Assembly (NCBI GenBank): GCA_023400405.1
Contig: JAEXFD010000035.1
Span: forward strand, 33,654-97,653
Length of the DNA: 64,000 nt
Source of the DNA: Pseudomonadota bacterium
GTDB lineage: Bacteria > Pseudomonadota > Alphaproteobacteria > Sphingomonadales > Sphingomonadaceae
Direction of reading: 5' to 3'
Part shown: in pieces, positions 50,789 through 58,790 of the stretch
Position numbering within the stretch: position 1 is the first letter of the stretch
Layout: each line of letters starts with the position of its first letter
Translations under genes and position numbers: made by a program
Notes under the pieces: generated by a model
The model's database searches: none
Told to the model about the DNA's origin: nothing
Seen by the model: the letters and a program-made list of their open reading frames with translations, nothing else

Positions 50789-52441
50789 ATGACCGCGAAA
50801 CGAACCGGGGGCCGGATCCTCGTCGACAATCTGGTCGCGCAGGGCTGCGACCGTATCTTCCACGTGCCGGGCGAGAGCTTCCTCGCCGTGCTCGACGCGC
50901 TGCACGACACGCCGGAGATCGACGTGGTGACGTGCCGCCAGGAGGGCGGCGTCGGCTTCGTGGCCTGTGCGGACGGCGCGATGACGCAGCGTCCGGGCAT
51001 CGCCTTCGTCACGCGTGGCCCCGGCGCGACCAACGCGTCGATCGGCGTGCACGTCGCGATGCAGGATTCGCAGCCGATGATCCTGTTCATCGGCGACGTC
51101 GATCGCTCGATGCGCGATCGCGAAGGCTTTCAGGAAGTCGATTTCCCCGCGATGTTCGCGCCGCTCGCCAAATGGGCGACGCGGATCGAGGATGCGCGGC
51201 GCATCCCCGAATATGTCGCGCGCGCCTATGCCGTCGCCACGTCCGGCCGCCCCGGCCCGGTGGTGATCGCGCTGCCCGAGGACATGCTGTGCGACGAAGT
51301 CGAGGCGGTGGACCGGCCCGAACTCGCCCCGCCGCTCCAGGCCCCCTCACCCTATGATCTCGACCAGATGTTCGAGCTGCTCGAAAGCGCCGAGCGCCCG
51401 GTGGCGATCGTCGGCGGTGCCGGCTGGGACGTGGAGACCGGCCGCGAATTCGCCAGTTTTGCCGAGGCGATCGGGCTGCCCGTCGCCGGCGCCTTCCGCC
51501 GCCAGGACGCGATCCCCAATGCCTCGCCCGCCTGGGCCGGCAATCTCGGCTATGGGCCCAATCCCAAGCTCGTCCAGCGGATCAAGGATGCCGACCTGCT
51601 GCTCGTCATCGGCGCGCGGCTCGGCGAGGCGACCACCGACGGCTATGCGCTGGTCACCCCCGATCATCCCGGCCAGATCCTGGTCCACGTCCATCCCGAC
51701 CCGGAGGAACTGGGCCGGGTCTATCGCGCCGATCTCGCCATCTGCGCGCGGCCGTTCGAATTCGCAGTGTCGGCGCTCGCCGCGCTGGATGAGGTCGAAC
51801 TGCCCCGCTTCGATGCCGAGGCCGCGCACGCCGATTGGCTGGACTGGTCGGAGCCGAAGCCGCGCGCGGGCGTCGCGCTCGATCTCGGCCAGTGCGTCGC
51901 GGCGATGCGCGAGCGGATCCCGAACGCGATCATCTGCAACGGCGCCGGCAATTTCTCGTCCTGGTGGCACCGCTATTGGCATTATGCCGCCCAGCCCTCG
52001 CAGCTTGCGCCGACCGCGGGCGCGATGGGCTATGGCGTGCCGGCCGCGGTGGCCGGAAAGCTGCGCGCGCCCGATCGGCCGGTCGTGGCGCTTGCCGGCG
52101 ACGGCGACTTCATGATGAACGGCCAGGAGCTGGCCACCGCGGTCCAGCACGGGGCGGACATCCTCGTGCTCGTGATCGACAATTCGGGCTATGGCACGAT
52201 CCGCATGCACCAGGAGCGCGAATATCCGGCGCGGCTTTCGGGCACGGCGCTCAGCAATCCCGACTTCGCCGCGCTCGCCCGCGCCTATGGGGGTTGGGCG
52301 GAGACGGTCGAGACGACCGAGCAATTCGCCCCCTCGCTCGATCGCGCGCTGGCCGAGACCGGCGTGCGGCTGCTCCACTTGAAGACCGAGATGGAATATC
52401 TGACGCCGGGGCTCACCGTGTCGGCCCTGCGCGGGGGCTGA
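50789..52441 (+). CDS. Thiamine-pyrophosphate-dependent enzyme (acetolactate synthase-like)
   Basis: 550 residues of the POX/ALS fold. The catalytic Glu is in VTCRQEGGVGFVACADGA and the TPP-Mg motif is ALAGDGDFMMNGQELATAVQ through VLVIDNSGYG. Central FAD/ADP-type domain is NASPAWAGNLGYGPNP. It could be acetolactate synthase-like, oxalyl-CoA decarboxylase-like or another 2-oxoacid decarboxylase. No small regulatory subunit gene follows, so true ALS function is doubtful. Confidence 0.87.
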   Translation: MTAKRTGGRILVDNLVAQGCDRIFHVPGESFLAVLDALHDTPEIDVVTCRQEGGVGFVACADGAMTQRPGIAFVTRGPGATNASIGVHVAMQDSQPMILFIGDVDRSMRDREGFQEVDFPAMFAPLAKWATRIEDARRIPEYVARAYAVATSGRPGPVVIALPEDMLCDEVEAVDRPELAPPLQAPSPYDLDQMFELLESAERPVAIVGGAGWDVETGREFASFAEAIGLPVAGAFRRQDAIPNASPAWAGNLGYGPNPKLVQRIKDADLLLVIGARLGEATTDGYALVTPDHPGQILVHVHPDPEELGRVYRADLAICARPFEFAVSALAALDEVELPRFDAEAAHADWLDWSEPKPRAGVALDLGQCVAAMRERIPNAIICNGAGNFSSWWHRYWHYAAQPSQLAPTAGAMGYGVPAAVAGKLRAPDRPVVALAGDGDFMMNGQELATAVQHGADILVLVIDNSGYGTIRMHQEREYPARLSGTALSNPDFAALARAYGGWAETVETTEQFAPSLDRALAETGVRLLHLKTEMEYLTPGLTVSALRGG

Positions 52442-52499
52442 TCGCGCCCGTTCGCCGCTCCTCGCCTCTATAAGAATCGCGAGAGACAGGGGAAATGGC

Positions 52500-52739
52500 G
52501 TGAGCTGGCGGCAAGTGCATGTCGGGCGCCGGGGCGATCCGCTCCGGATCGGCGACCACAGGGTGTGGCAGGAGGAGTGGCGCTGGCTCGATTCGGCGAC
52601 CGTCCACTTGCCCGATCCCGGCGCGCCGGCGGAGACGCTTGCCTATATGATCTGCGAAGTCGGCGGGGCGCAGCACCCGGCGCGGTTCGCGGCGGCCAAG
52701 CTGCCGAGCGGGTTGTGGTGCTTCTACGTGCCGGATTGA
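52500..52739 (+). CDS. Small hypothetical protein
   Basis: 79 residues from GTG 52500, with AGAGACAGGGGAA upstream. It reads SWRQVHVGRRGDPLRIGDHR, then an acidic mid-part and a C-terminus AKLPSGLWCFYVPD. No transmembrane segment or signal peptide. I recognise no family. It follows the TPP enzyme by 58 bp in the same direction and ends just before a terminator hairpin. Confidence 0.65.
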   Translation: MSWRQVHVGRRGDPLRIGDHRVWQEEWRWLDSATVHLPDPGAPAETLAYMICEVGGAQHPARFAAAKLPSGLWCFYVPD

Positions 52740-52742
52740 AGT

Positions 52743-52782
52743 GGAAAGGGCCGCCCCGGTCTCCCGGCGCGGCCCTCTTTCC
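52743..52782. terminator. Bidirectional terminator hairpin
   Basis: GGAAAGGGCCGC (52743-52754) pairs with GCGGCCC-TC-TTTCC (52769-52782), with a 2-nt bulge and a 14-nt loop, in the 60-bp space between the convergent 79-residue protein and csbD-like genes. The A-rich and T-rich arm ends allow termination on both strands. Confidence 0.65.
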
Positions 52783-52799
52783 AGTCGGTCGCGCGACGC

Positions 52800-53003
52800 T
52801 CAGATATCGTCGCCGAGCGCGCCCTTCACCTTGCCGATGAACTGCTCGCCCTTACCCTTCATTTCCTGCGCGGCGCCTTCCGCCTCGAGCTTGTCGTCGG
52901 CATGGGTGCGGTTCGGGTCATTTGGATCGCCCGCCATCGCCTGCTTGGCCTTGCCGACCATCTCGTTGACATTGCCCTTGATCTTGTCGGTCAGTTCGCC
53001 CAT
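52800..53003 (-). CDS. CsbD-family stress protein
   Basis: 67-residue CsbD/YjbJ-type protein. It is highly charged: LTDKIKGNVNEMVGKAKQAM, then MKGKGEQFIGKVKGALGDD at the end. Members accumulate in general stress and stationary phase. A GGAAC-N17-CGTT promoter at 53090-53065 fits EcfG control. A GGAGATG ribosome site precedes the ATG. Confidence 0.95.
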   Translation of the reverse strand: MGELTDKIKGNVNEMVGKAKQAMAGDPNDPNRTHADDKLEAEGAAQEMKGKGEQFIGKVKGALGDDI

Positions 53004-53064
53004 CGTTCATCTCCTACCACGGACCGACGCCGGGGGAGCGCCTGTGATCCGTTCGCTGGCAATA

Positions 53065-53090
53065 AACGGTCCGCGCGCCAGCTGGGTTCC
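53065..53090 (-). promoter_or_regulatory. EcfG-type general-stress promoter of the csbD-like gene
   Basis: On the minus strand GGAAC (53090-53086) and CGTT (53068-53065) are separated by exactly 17 bp, the consensus of alphaproteobacterial EcfG sigma factors. It lies about 60 bp before the csbD-like start. I scanned the window by eye for other exact copies and found none with a matching spacer. Confidence 0.7.
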
Positions 53091-53093
53091 TTG

Positions 53094-53690
53094 ATGCCCG
53101 AGCAGATTGCCGCCCATTACGAACGTCACGCTCACGCCTTCGACCATGCGCGCCGCAAGGCGTTCGTCGAGCGGCCGTGGCTCGATCGCTTTCTGCTCGG
53201 CGTGCGCAGGGGCGCGGATGTGCTTGACCTGGGCTGCGGCGCGGGCGAGCCGATCGCGCGCTACCTGATCGACGCCGGGCACGGCGTGACCGGCGTCGAT
53301 GCCTCGGCCAAGATGATCGCGCTGTGCCGCACGCGATTTCCGCGGGAGCGCTGGATCGTCGGGGACATGCGCGACGTGGTGCTCGACGCGGCATTCGGCG
53401 GGATCGTTGCCTGGGACAGCCTGTTCCACTTGCCCGGCGACGACCAGCTCGCGCTGATCGCCCGGCTCGCGACCTGGATCGAGCCGGGCGGTGCGCTGCT
53501 GTTCAATACCGGCCCCGCGCGCGGCACCGCGATCGGCGAGCAGTTCGGCGAGCCGCTGTTCCACGCCAGCGCCGATCCCGCCGACTATCGCGCGGTATTC
53601 GCGCGCACCGGGCTGTTCGAACTGGCCTTTGCGCCCGAGGACGCTGCGACGGGCGGGCGCTCGGTGTGGCTGGCACGGCGGCCACGATGA
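53094..53690 (+). CDS. Class I SAM-dependent methyltransferase
   Basis: 198 residues. Motif I is VLDLGCGAGEPIARYLIDAG, acidic strand GVTGVDASAKMIALCRTRF and motif IV region GGIVAWDSLFHLPGDDQLAL. The Tyr-rich start HYERHAHAFD is typical of the type 11/25 group. The ATG at 53094 lies inside the divergent EcfG promoter region. Substrate not known. Confidence 0.9.
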   Translation: MPEQIAAHYERHAHAFDHARRKAFVERPWLDRFLLGVRRGADVLDLGCGAGEPIARYLIDAGHGVTGVDASAKMIALCRTRFPRERWIVGDMRDVVLDAAFGGIVAWDSLFHLPGDDQLALIARLATWIEPGGALLFNTGPARGTAIGEQFGEPLFHASADPADYRAVFARTGLFELAFAPEDAATGGRSVWLARRPR

Positions 53691-53727
53691 GCGTTCCGAA
53701 CGACCTCGCGCTGAATGGGTCGCGGTC

Positions 53728-54738
53728 TCAGATCAGCCCGGCCAGCGGGCTCGACGGATCGGCGTAGCGGCGCTTAGCCATGCGCCCGGCGCGATAGGAG
53801 AGGCGCCCCGCCTCGACCGCCGCCTTCATCGCCGCCGCCATCAGGATCGGATCCTTGGCCTCGGCGATCGCGGTGTTCATCAGCACGCCGTCGCAGCCGA
53901 GCTCCATCGCCACTGCCGCGTCCGAGGCCGAGCCGACCCCGGCATCGACCAGCACCGGCACCTTGGCGCCTTCGACGATCAGGCGGATCGTCACCTGGTT
54001 CTGGATGCCGAGCCCCGAACCGATCGGTGCGCCGAGCGGCATGATCGCCACCGCCCCGGCATCCTCCAGCCGCTTGGCCGCGATCGGATCGTCGACGCAA
54101 TAGACCATCGGCTGGAAGCCTTCCTTGGCCAGCACCTCGGTCGCGCGCAGCGTCTCGACCATGTCGGGATAGAGCGTGCGCGCCTCGCCGAGCACTTCGA
54201 GCTTGACCAGCTCCCAGCCGCCCGCCTCGCGCGCCAGCCGCAGCGTGCGGATCGCGCTTTCGGCATCGAAGCAGCCGGCGGTGTTGGGGAGGTAGGTGAT
54301 CTTCTTGGGATCGATATAGTCGGTGAGCATCGGCGCATTGCGGTCCGACACGTTGACGCGGCGCACCGCGACCGTGACGATCTCCGCCCCCGAAGCGGCG
54401 ACCGCGGCGGCATTCTGCTCAAAATCCTTGTACTTGCCGGTGCCGACGATCAGCCGCGAGCGGAAGGTCTTGCCCGCGACGCTCCAGCTGTCGTTGTCGA
54501 TCGGACCGGCATGGTCACCCCCGCCGACGAAATGGACGATCTCGAGCTCGTCGCCGTCCTCGACGATCACCACGCCCAGCGTCGAGCGCGGCACCACTTC
54601 GAGATTGCGCTCGACCGCGATCTTCTCGGGCACCAGCCCCAGTTCCTCGGCGAGCTGGAGGATGGTCAGTCCTGCGGTGACGCGCTTATGCTCGCCATTG
54701 ACGATGATCGAGACGGTGCCGTCGGTGTGCATGGACAT
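53728..54738 (-). CDS. thiG: ThiS-ThiG fusion: sulphur carrier and thiazole synthase
   Basis: About 336 residues. Residues 1-75 are ThiS-like: TVSIIVNGEHKRVTAGLTIL and EDGDELEIVHFVGGG. The rest is ThiG: SRLIVGTGKYKDFEQNAAAV, the Schiff-base lysine in GGWELVKLEVLGEARTLYPD, MPLGAPIGSGLGIQN and DAGVGSASDAAVAMELGCDG. In unfused ThiS the C-terminal GG is thiocarboxylated; here it lies inside the chain and is followed by ThiG. Start 54738 (MSMHTDG) or 54732. Full thiamine pathway partners are not in this window. Confidence 0.93.
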   Translation of the reverse strand: MSMHTDGTVSIIVNGEHKRVTAGLTILQLAEELGLVPEKIAVERNLEVVPRSTLGVVIVEDGDELEIVHFVGGGDHAGPIDNDSWSVAGKTFRSRLIVGTGKYKDFEQNAAAVAASGAEIVTVAVRRVNVSDRNAPMLTDYIDPKKITYLPNTAGCFDAESAIRTLRLAREAGGWELVKLEVLGEARTLYPDMVETLRATEVLAKEGFQPMVYCVDDPIAAKRLEDAGAVAIMPLGAPIGSGLGIQNQVTIRLIVEGAKVPVLVDAGVGSASDAAVAMELGCDGVLMNTAIAEAKDPILMAAAMKAAVEAGRLSYRAGRMAKRRYADPSSPLAGLI

Positions 54739-54812
54739 GTCCTGGGATTTGATCGGGAACGCAGGGTCATATAGGGAGGCGCGCAACCCGCCCGCAACCG
54801 AAAGCCGCTTCG

Positions 54813-55247
54813 TTGCCCGACACCATCTTCGTCCTCAACGGCCCGAACCTCAATCTGCTGGGGTTGCGCGAGCCGGAGATCTATGGGCACGACACGCTCG
54901 ACGACATTGCCGGGCAGCTCGAGGATCGGGCCCGCGAGCTGGACCTGGCGATCGACCTGCGCCAGTCGAATCACGAGGGGCACCTGATCGACTGGCTTCA
55001 CGAAGCCCAGGCCCGGGGCGCAAAGGCCGTGATCCTCAATCCGGGCGGCTACACCCACACTTCGATCGCGTTGCACGATGCCGTGAAGAGCATCGCGACG
55101 CCGGTGATCGAGGTCCATCTGTCGAACCCGCATGCCCGCGAGCCCTTCCGGCACACGAGCTATGTCGGCCGCGCCGCGCGCGGAACCGTCGCCGGGTTCG
55201 GCGCGCTTTCCTACATGCTTGCGCTTGAAGCCGCCGCGCGACTCTGA
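54813..55247 (+). CDS. aroQ: Type II 3-dehydroquinate dehydratase
   Basis: 144-residue shikimate-pathway enzyme. The catalytic Tyr is in LGLREPEIYGHDTLDD, the His and Asn in LNPGGYTHTSIALHDAV, and EVHLSNPHAREPFRHTSYV is conserved. Start is TTG 54813, chosen because the N-terminus PDTIFVLNGPNLNLLG fits the family and no ATG lies nearby. It heads the aroQ-accB-accC group. Confidence 0.96.
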   Translation: MPDTIFVLNGPNLNLLGLREPEIYGHDTLDDIAGQLEDRARELDLAIDLRQSNHEGHLIDWLHEAQARGAKAVILNPGGYTHTSIALHDAVKSIATPVIEVHLSNPHAREPFRHTSYVGRAARGTVAGFGALSYMLALEAAARL

Positions 55248-55282
55248 CAGAGGGCGCGGTTTCATCGTATAGAAGGGTCGAA

Positions 55283-55771
55283 ATGGCCGAAAAGAACGAC
55301 AAGACGGGTGCGATGCAGGTCGATATCGACCTGGTGCGGCAGCTCGCCGCCGTGCTCGACGACACCAACCTGACCGAGATCGAAGTCGAGGACGGCGATC
55401 GCAAGGTCCGCGTGGCGCGCACCGTCCAGGCCGCGCCGGCGATGATGCAGGCGCCGATGGCCGCCCCGATCGCCGCCCCCGCCGCGGCGGCGCCGGCCGT
55501 CGCGCCGGCGGCCGAAGCCACTCCGGCGCCCTCGGCGCTCAATGCGGTCAAGTCGCCGATGGTCGGCACCGTCTATCTGGCGCCGAACCCGGAGGCGAAG
55601 AACTTCGTCGCCGTCGGCCAGCAGGTCGCCGCGGGCGACACGCTGCTGATCATCGAGGCGATGAAGGTGATGAATCCGATCCACGCGTCGTCCGCGGGCA
55701 CGGTCAAGGCCATCCTGGTCGACAATGGCCAGCCGGTCGAGTTCGACCAGCCGCTCGTCGTCGTAGAATGA
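55283..55771 (+). CDS. accB: Acetyl-CoA carboxylase biotin carboxyl carrier protein
   Basis: 162-residue BCCP. An acidic N-terminus and a Pro/Ala linker (about residues 50-85) precede the biotinyl domain, where Lys128 in EAMKVMN is the biotin site. AccC follows 120 bp later, with a long inverted repeat between. The C-terminus GTVKAILVDNGQPVEFDQPL is complete. Confidence 0.97.
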   Translation: MAEKNDKTGAMQVDIDLVRQLAAVLDDTNLTEIEVEDGDRKVRVARTVQAAPAMMQAPMAAPIAAPAAAAPAVAPAAEATPAPSALNAVKSPMVGTVYLAPNPEAKNFVAVGQQVAAGDTLLIIEAMKVMNPIHASSAGTVKAILVDNGQPVEFDQPLVVVE

Positions 55772-55779
55772 TCCTCCCC

Positions 55780-55868
55780 CCGTTCGGGCTGAGCTTGTCG
55801 AAGCCCCGTTCTTTTCTCCCGTCGTGGTTGCAGAGAAGAACGGCCCTTCGACAGGCTCAGGGCGAACG
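55780..55868. repeat. Diverged inverted REP pair between accB and accC
   Basis: Arms 55780-55807 (CCGTTCGGGCTGAGCTTGTC then GAAGCCC) and 55843-55868 (GCCCTTCGACAGGCTCAGGG then CGAACGG) form a long hairpin; short inner arms CCGTTCTT and AGAACGG extend it. Same family as 34577-34664 and 43847-43937 but more diverged. It lies inside the accB-accC operon. Confidence 0.85.
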
Positions 55869-55891
55869 GGGGGATTTTGGGGCCCAGCGTT

Positions 55892-57253
55892 ATGCCTGAA
55901 ATCAAGAAACTCCTGATCGCCAATCGCGGCGAGATCGCGCTGCGCATCCATCGCGCCTGTCATGAGATGGGCATCAAGACGGTGGCGGTGCACTCGACCG
56001 CCGATTCGGATGCGATGCACGTCCGCCTGGCCGACGAGGCGATCTGCATCGGACCGCCGAGCGCCGCCGAGAGCTATCTGAAGATCGACCGAATCATCGC
56101 CGCGGCCGAAATCTCGGGCGCCGACGCGATCCATCCGGGCTATGGCTTCCTTTCCGAGAACGCCAAGTTCGCCGAGATCGTCGAGGCGCACGGCATCATC
56201 TTCGTCGGGCCCAAGCCCGAGCATATCCGCACCATGGGCGACAAGATCGAAGCGAAGCGCACCGCCGGCGCGCTGGGCCTGCCGCTCGTCCCCGGATCGG
56301 ACGGCGCGATCAGTGATGTCGAGGAAGCCAAGCGCATCGCCGAGGCCGCGGGCTATCCGGTGATCATCAAGGCCGCCTCGGGCGGCGGCGGACGCGGCAT
56401 GAAGGTGGTGACCAACCCCGCGGACCTCGAGGCGCAGATGCTCCAGGCGGGCAGCGAGGCCAAGGCGGCGTTCGGCGACGCCACCGTCTATCTCGAAAAA
56501 TATCTCGGCAATCCGCGCCACATCGAAGTGCAGGTTTTCGGCGACGGCAACGGCAACGCCATTCACCTCGGCGAGCGCGACTGCTCGCTCCAGCGCCGCC
56601 ACCAGAAGGTGCTCGAGGAAGCGCCGTCGCCGGTGCTTTCGACCGAGGAGCGCAACCGCATCGGCGGCGTCTGCGCCAAGGCGATGGCCGATATGGGCTA
56701 TCGCGGCGCCGGAACGATCGAGTTCCTGTGGGAAGACGGCGAGTTCTACTTCATCGAGATGAACACGCGCCTTCAGGTCGAGCATCCGGTGACCGAGGCG
56801 ATCACCGGCCTCGACCTGGTCCGCGAGCAGATCCGCGTCGCCGAGGGCCATGGCCTGACGCTGCGCCAGGAAGACGTGGTCTTCCGCGGCCATGCGATCG
56901 AATGCCGCATCAATGCCGAGGATCCGCGCACCTTCGCGCCGTCGCCGGGGCTGGTGAAGGGCTATCACGCGCCCGGCGGGATGAACGTCCGCGTCGATTC
57001 GGGGCTGTATGCGGGCTACAAGGTGCCGCCTTATTACGACTCGATGATCGCCAAGCTGATCGTCTACGGCACCACCCGCCAGGGCGCGCTTCGCCGTCTG
57101 CGCCGGGCGCTGGAGGAGTTCGTGATCGACGGGATGAAGACGACGATCCCGCTCCACCAGGCGCTGCTCGACGATCCGGACTTCCAGGCGGGCAACTATA
57201 CGATCAAGTGGCTTGAGGAGTGGCTGGCGCGGCAGGACGAGGCGGAGGGCTGA
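55892..57253 (+). CDS. accC: Acetyl-CoA carboxylase biotin carboxylase
   Basis: 453-residue ATP-grasp enzyme that carboxylates biotin on AccB. The start ATG 55892 gives MPEIKKLLIANRGEIALRIH, a usual AccC N-terminus; a TTG 15 bp earlier is less likely. The ATP-grasp loop is KAASGGGGRGMKVV and ERDCSLQRRHQKVLEEAPSP is conserved. Catalytic RLQVEHPVTE is present. Confidence 0.98.
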   Translation: MPEIKKLLIANRGEIALRIHRACHEMGIKTVAVHSTADSDAMHVRLADEAICIGPPSAAESYLKIDRIIAAAEISGADAIHPGYGFLSENAKFAEIVEAHGIIFVGPKPEHIRTMGDKIEAKRTAGALGLPLVPGSDGAISDVEEAKRIAEAAGYPVIIKAASGGGGRGMKVVTNPADLEAQMLQAGSEAKAAFGDATVYLEKYLGNPRHIEVQVFGDGNGNAIHLGERDCSLQRRHQKVLEEAPSPVLSTEERNRIGGVCAKAMADMGYRGAGTIEFLWEDGEFYFIEMNTRLQVEHPVTEAITGLDLVREQIRVAEGHGLTLRQEDVVFRGHAIECRINAEDPRTFAPSPGLVKGYHAPGGMNVRVDSGLYAGYKVPPYYDSMIAKLIVYGTTRQGALRRLRRALEEFVIDGMKTTIPLHQALLDDPDFQAGNYTIKWLEEWLARQDEAEG

Positions 57254-57263
57254 TCGGGCCAGG

Positions 57264-57284
57264 GCTCCCGCCGCGGGTGGGAGC
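57264..57284. terminator. Hairpin between accC and convergent oxygenase gene
   Basis: GCTCCCGCC (57264-57272) and GGTGGGAGC (57276-57284) form a 9-bp stem with one G-T pair and a 3-nt loop, 11 bp after the accC stop. No T-run follows, so it may work weakly or need Rho. It is in the 36-bp convergent gap. Confidence 0.5.
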
Positions 57285-57289
57285 GACGG

Positions 57290-57937
57290 TCACGCGAAGC
57301 TGAAGTTGACCGGGGCCGGGGCACCCTTTCCGTCGAAGGCCTGGTCGCGATAGGGCCCGTCGCGATCCACCCAGTGCAGGAACAGGTGCGCCGACCAGAG
57401 GTTCGGATTGGGCCGCACGCGGCCATGGCGGTGGGTGACGCCCTGATAGGCGACCGCGTCGCCGACCTGCATCGCAATCGCCGAATAGGGCTCCGTGCCG
57501 AAATCCTCCTCGACTCGCGCCGAAGGGGTTCCCGCTTCGCGGCCGACGTCGAGCGGCCAGGGCTCGCCGTCGCTATAGTCGATGGTCAGCGACATGCTGT
57601 GCTCGCAGGCATAGCGGTCATGGTGGACGCGGCAGACATCGCCTTCGCGATAGATGCGGAAATAGCTGTAGGTCGGCAGCAACGCGCGGCCGGCGATCTG
57701 CGCCATGATCGGCGTCAGCCCCCAGAGCAGATGGAGCATGGGCGGATAGTGATGGCCGTAGATTTCGAGCGCCGCGCGGCGGAGCAGGTTGGGGAAATTC
57801 TCGACCCGGCTGAGCGGCACGGCGCCGTCGCCCAGCGCGCCCTTGATCCCGGCGAGGAAGGACCGCGTGACTTCCGCCGGAAGAAGCCCCGCCACATGCG
57901 CATAGCCTTGCCGCTGATAATCGCCGATCACCTGCAT
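57290..57937 (-). CDS. Fe(II)/2-oxoglutarate-dependent oxygenase-like protein
   Basis: 215 residues. The candidate iron ligands are HHDRYACEHS (His-x-Asp) and the distal His in GDAVAYQGVTHRHGRVRPN, where a later Arg may bind 2-oxoglutarate. The region GHHYPPMLHLLWGLTPIMAQ is typical of the hypothetical dioxygenase group. The convergent accC end is close. Substrate unknown; related proteins in Proteobacteria are annotated as 2OG-Fe(II) oxygenases. Confidence 0.7.
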   Translation of the reverse strand: MQVIGDYQRQGYAHVAGLLPAEVTRSFLAGIKGALGDGAVPLSRVENFPNLLRRAALEIYGHHYPPMLHLLWGLTPIMAQIAGRALLPTYSYFRIYREGDVCRVHHDRYACEHSMSLTIDYSDGEPWPLDVGREAGTPSARVEEDFGTEPYSAIAMQVGDAVAYQGVTHRHGRVRPNPNLWSAHLFLHWVDRDGPYRDQAFDGKGAPAPVNFSFA

Positions 57938-58046
57938 TCGCGCCTGTTAGCCTTGCCCGGGCCTGCCCACAATCGCCTCGCATACAGGATGACGGTCTCG
58001 CCGCATGCCGCTACGAGCGGCGAGAAACCGATCCGGAAGGCAAGAG

Positions 58047-58385
58047 ATGAAGGCCGCGATCTACCACAATCCCCGCTGCTCCAAGTCGCGCGAGGCGCTG
58101 GCGATCCTCAACGGGACGCCGGGCGTCGAGGTGGAGGTGATCGACTATCTCAAGAACCCGCCCGGCCGCGACACGCTGAAGCAACTCTATGCCCAGGCTG
58201 GGATGACCGCGCGCGGGGGGCTGCGCATCGCGGAGGACGCCGCCAAGCCGCTCAAGGGCGCCGACGACGACACGATCCTCGATGCAATGGCGGCCGATCC
58301 GATCCTGATCGAGCGCCCGCTGGTGGTCACCGAAAAGGGCGTCCGGCTCGGCCGCCCCCCTGAGAAGATCCGCGAGATCCTCTAA
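58047..58385 (+). CDS. ArsC/YffB-type reductase-like protein
   Basis: 112-residue ArsC-fold protein. It has the Cys in NPRCSKSREALAIL, an ArsC-like catalytic position, and IERPLVVTEKGVRLGRPP. It is shorter than the operon-borne arsC at 48744. It may be an arsenate reductase or a thiol-redox YffB-like protein. It is far from ars genes, so a non-arsenic role is possible. ATG 58047 has AAGGCAAGAG before it. Confidence 0.85.
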   Translation: MKAAIYHNPRCSKSREALAILNGTPGVEVEVIDYLKNPPGRDTLKQLYAQAGMTARGGLRIAEDAAKPLKGADDDTILDAMAADPILIERPLVVTEKGVRLGRPPEKIREIL

Positions 58386-58433
58386 GCAAGTTCCCGACTT
58401 GCCATCGCCGCGCGACGCGTAGAAGCGGCTCGC

Positions 58434-58790
58434 ATGATCCCGGCCATCGCCCTGCTCCTCGCCTGCCAGCTGATCGGCGAGGTCGTCCATCGCCTCACCG
58501 GCTTGCCGCTGCCTGGGCCGGTGATCGGCATGGCGCTGCTGTTCGCCTGGCTTCAGCTGCGGCCGGGCGAACATGCCTCGCTCAAGCAAGTCGCGAACTG
58601 GCTGATCGGGCATTTCGCGGTGCTGTTCATCCCCGCGACGATGGGACTGGTCGATCAGGGGCCGGCGCTGCGCGCGCATGGGCTGGCGCTGGTGGCTGCC
58701 TGCGTCGTCTCGACCATCGTTACAGCCGCAGTGACCGCGATCACCTTCGATCGCGTGGCGCGACGGGTCGGTACGGAGGTGGAGGCGTGA
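58434..58790 (+). CDS. CidA/LrgA-family membrane protein
   Basis: 118 residues with four hydrophobic helices. It starts MIPAIALLLACQLIGEVVHR and has LPLPGPVIGMALLFAWLQLR, the family signature. CidA/LrgA proteins act with LrgB as holin-like or pyruvate/metabolite carriers. The gene overlaps the following lrgB-like gene by 4 bp. Confidence 0.93.
   Translation: MIPAIALLLACQLIGEVVHRLTGLPLPGPVIGMALLFAWLQLRPGEHASLKQVANWLIGHFAVLFIPATMGLVDQGPALRAHGLALVAACVVSTIVTAAVTAITFDRVARRVGTEVEA

Noticed and set aside
54739..54812. TPP riboswitch before thiSG
   Set aside because: Only about 74 bp separate thiSG from aroQ and no CTGAGA-type element is visible on the minus strand.
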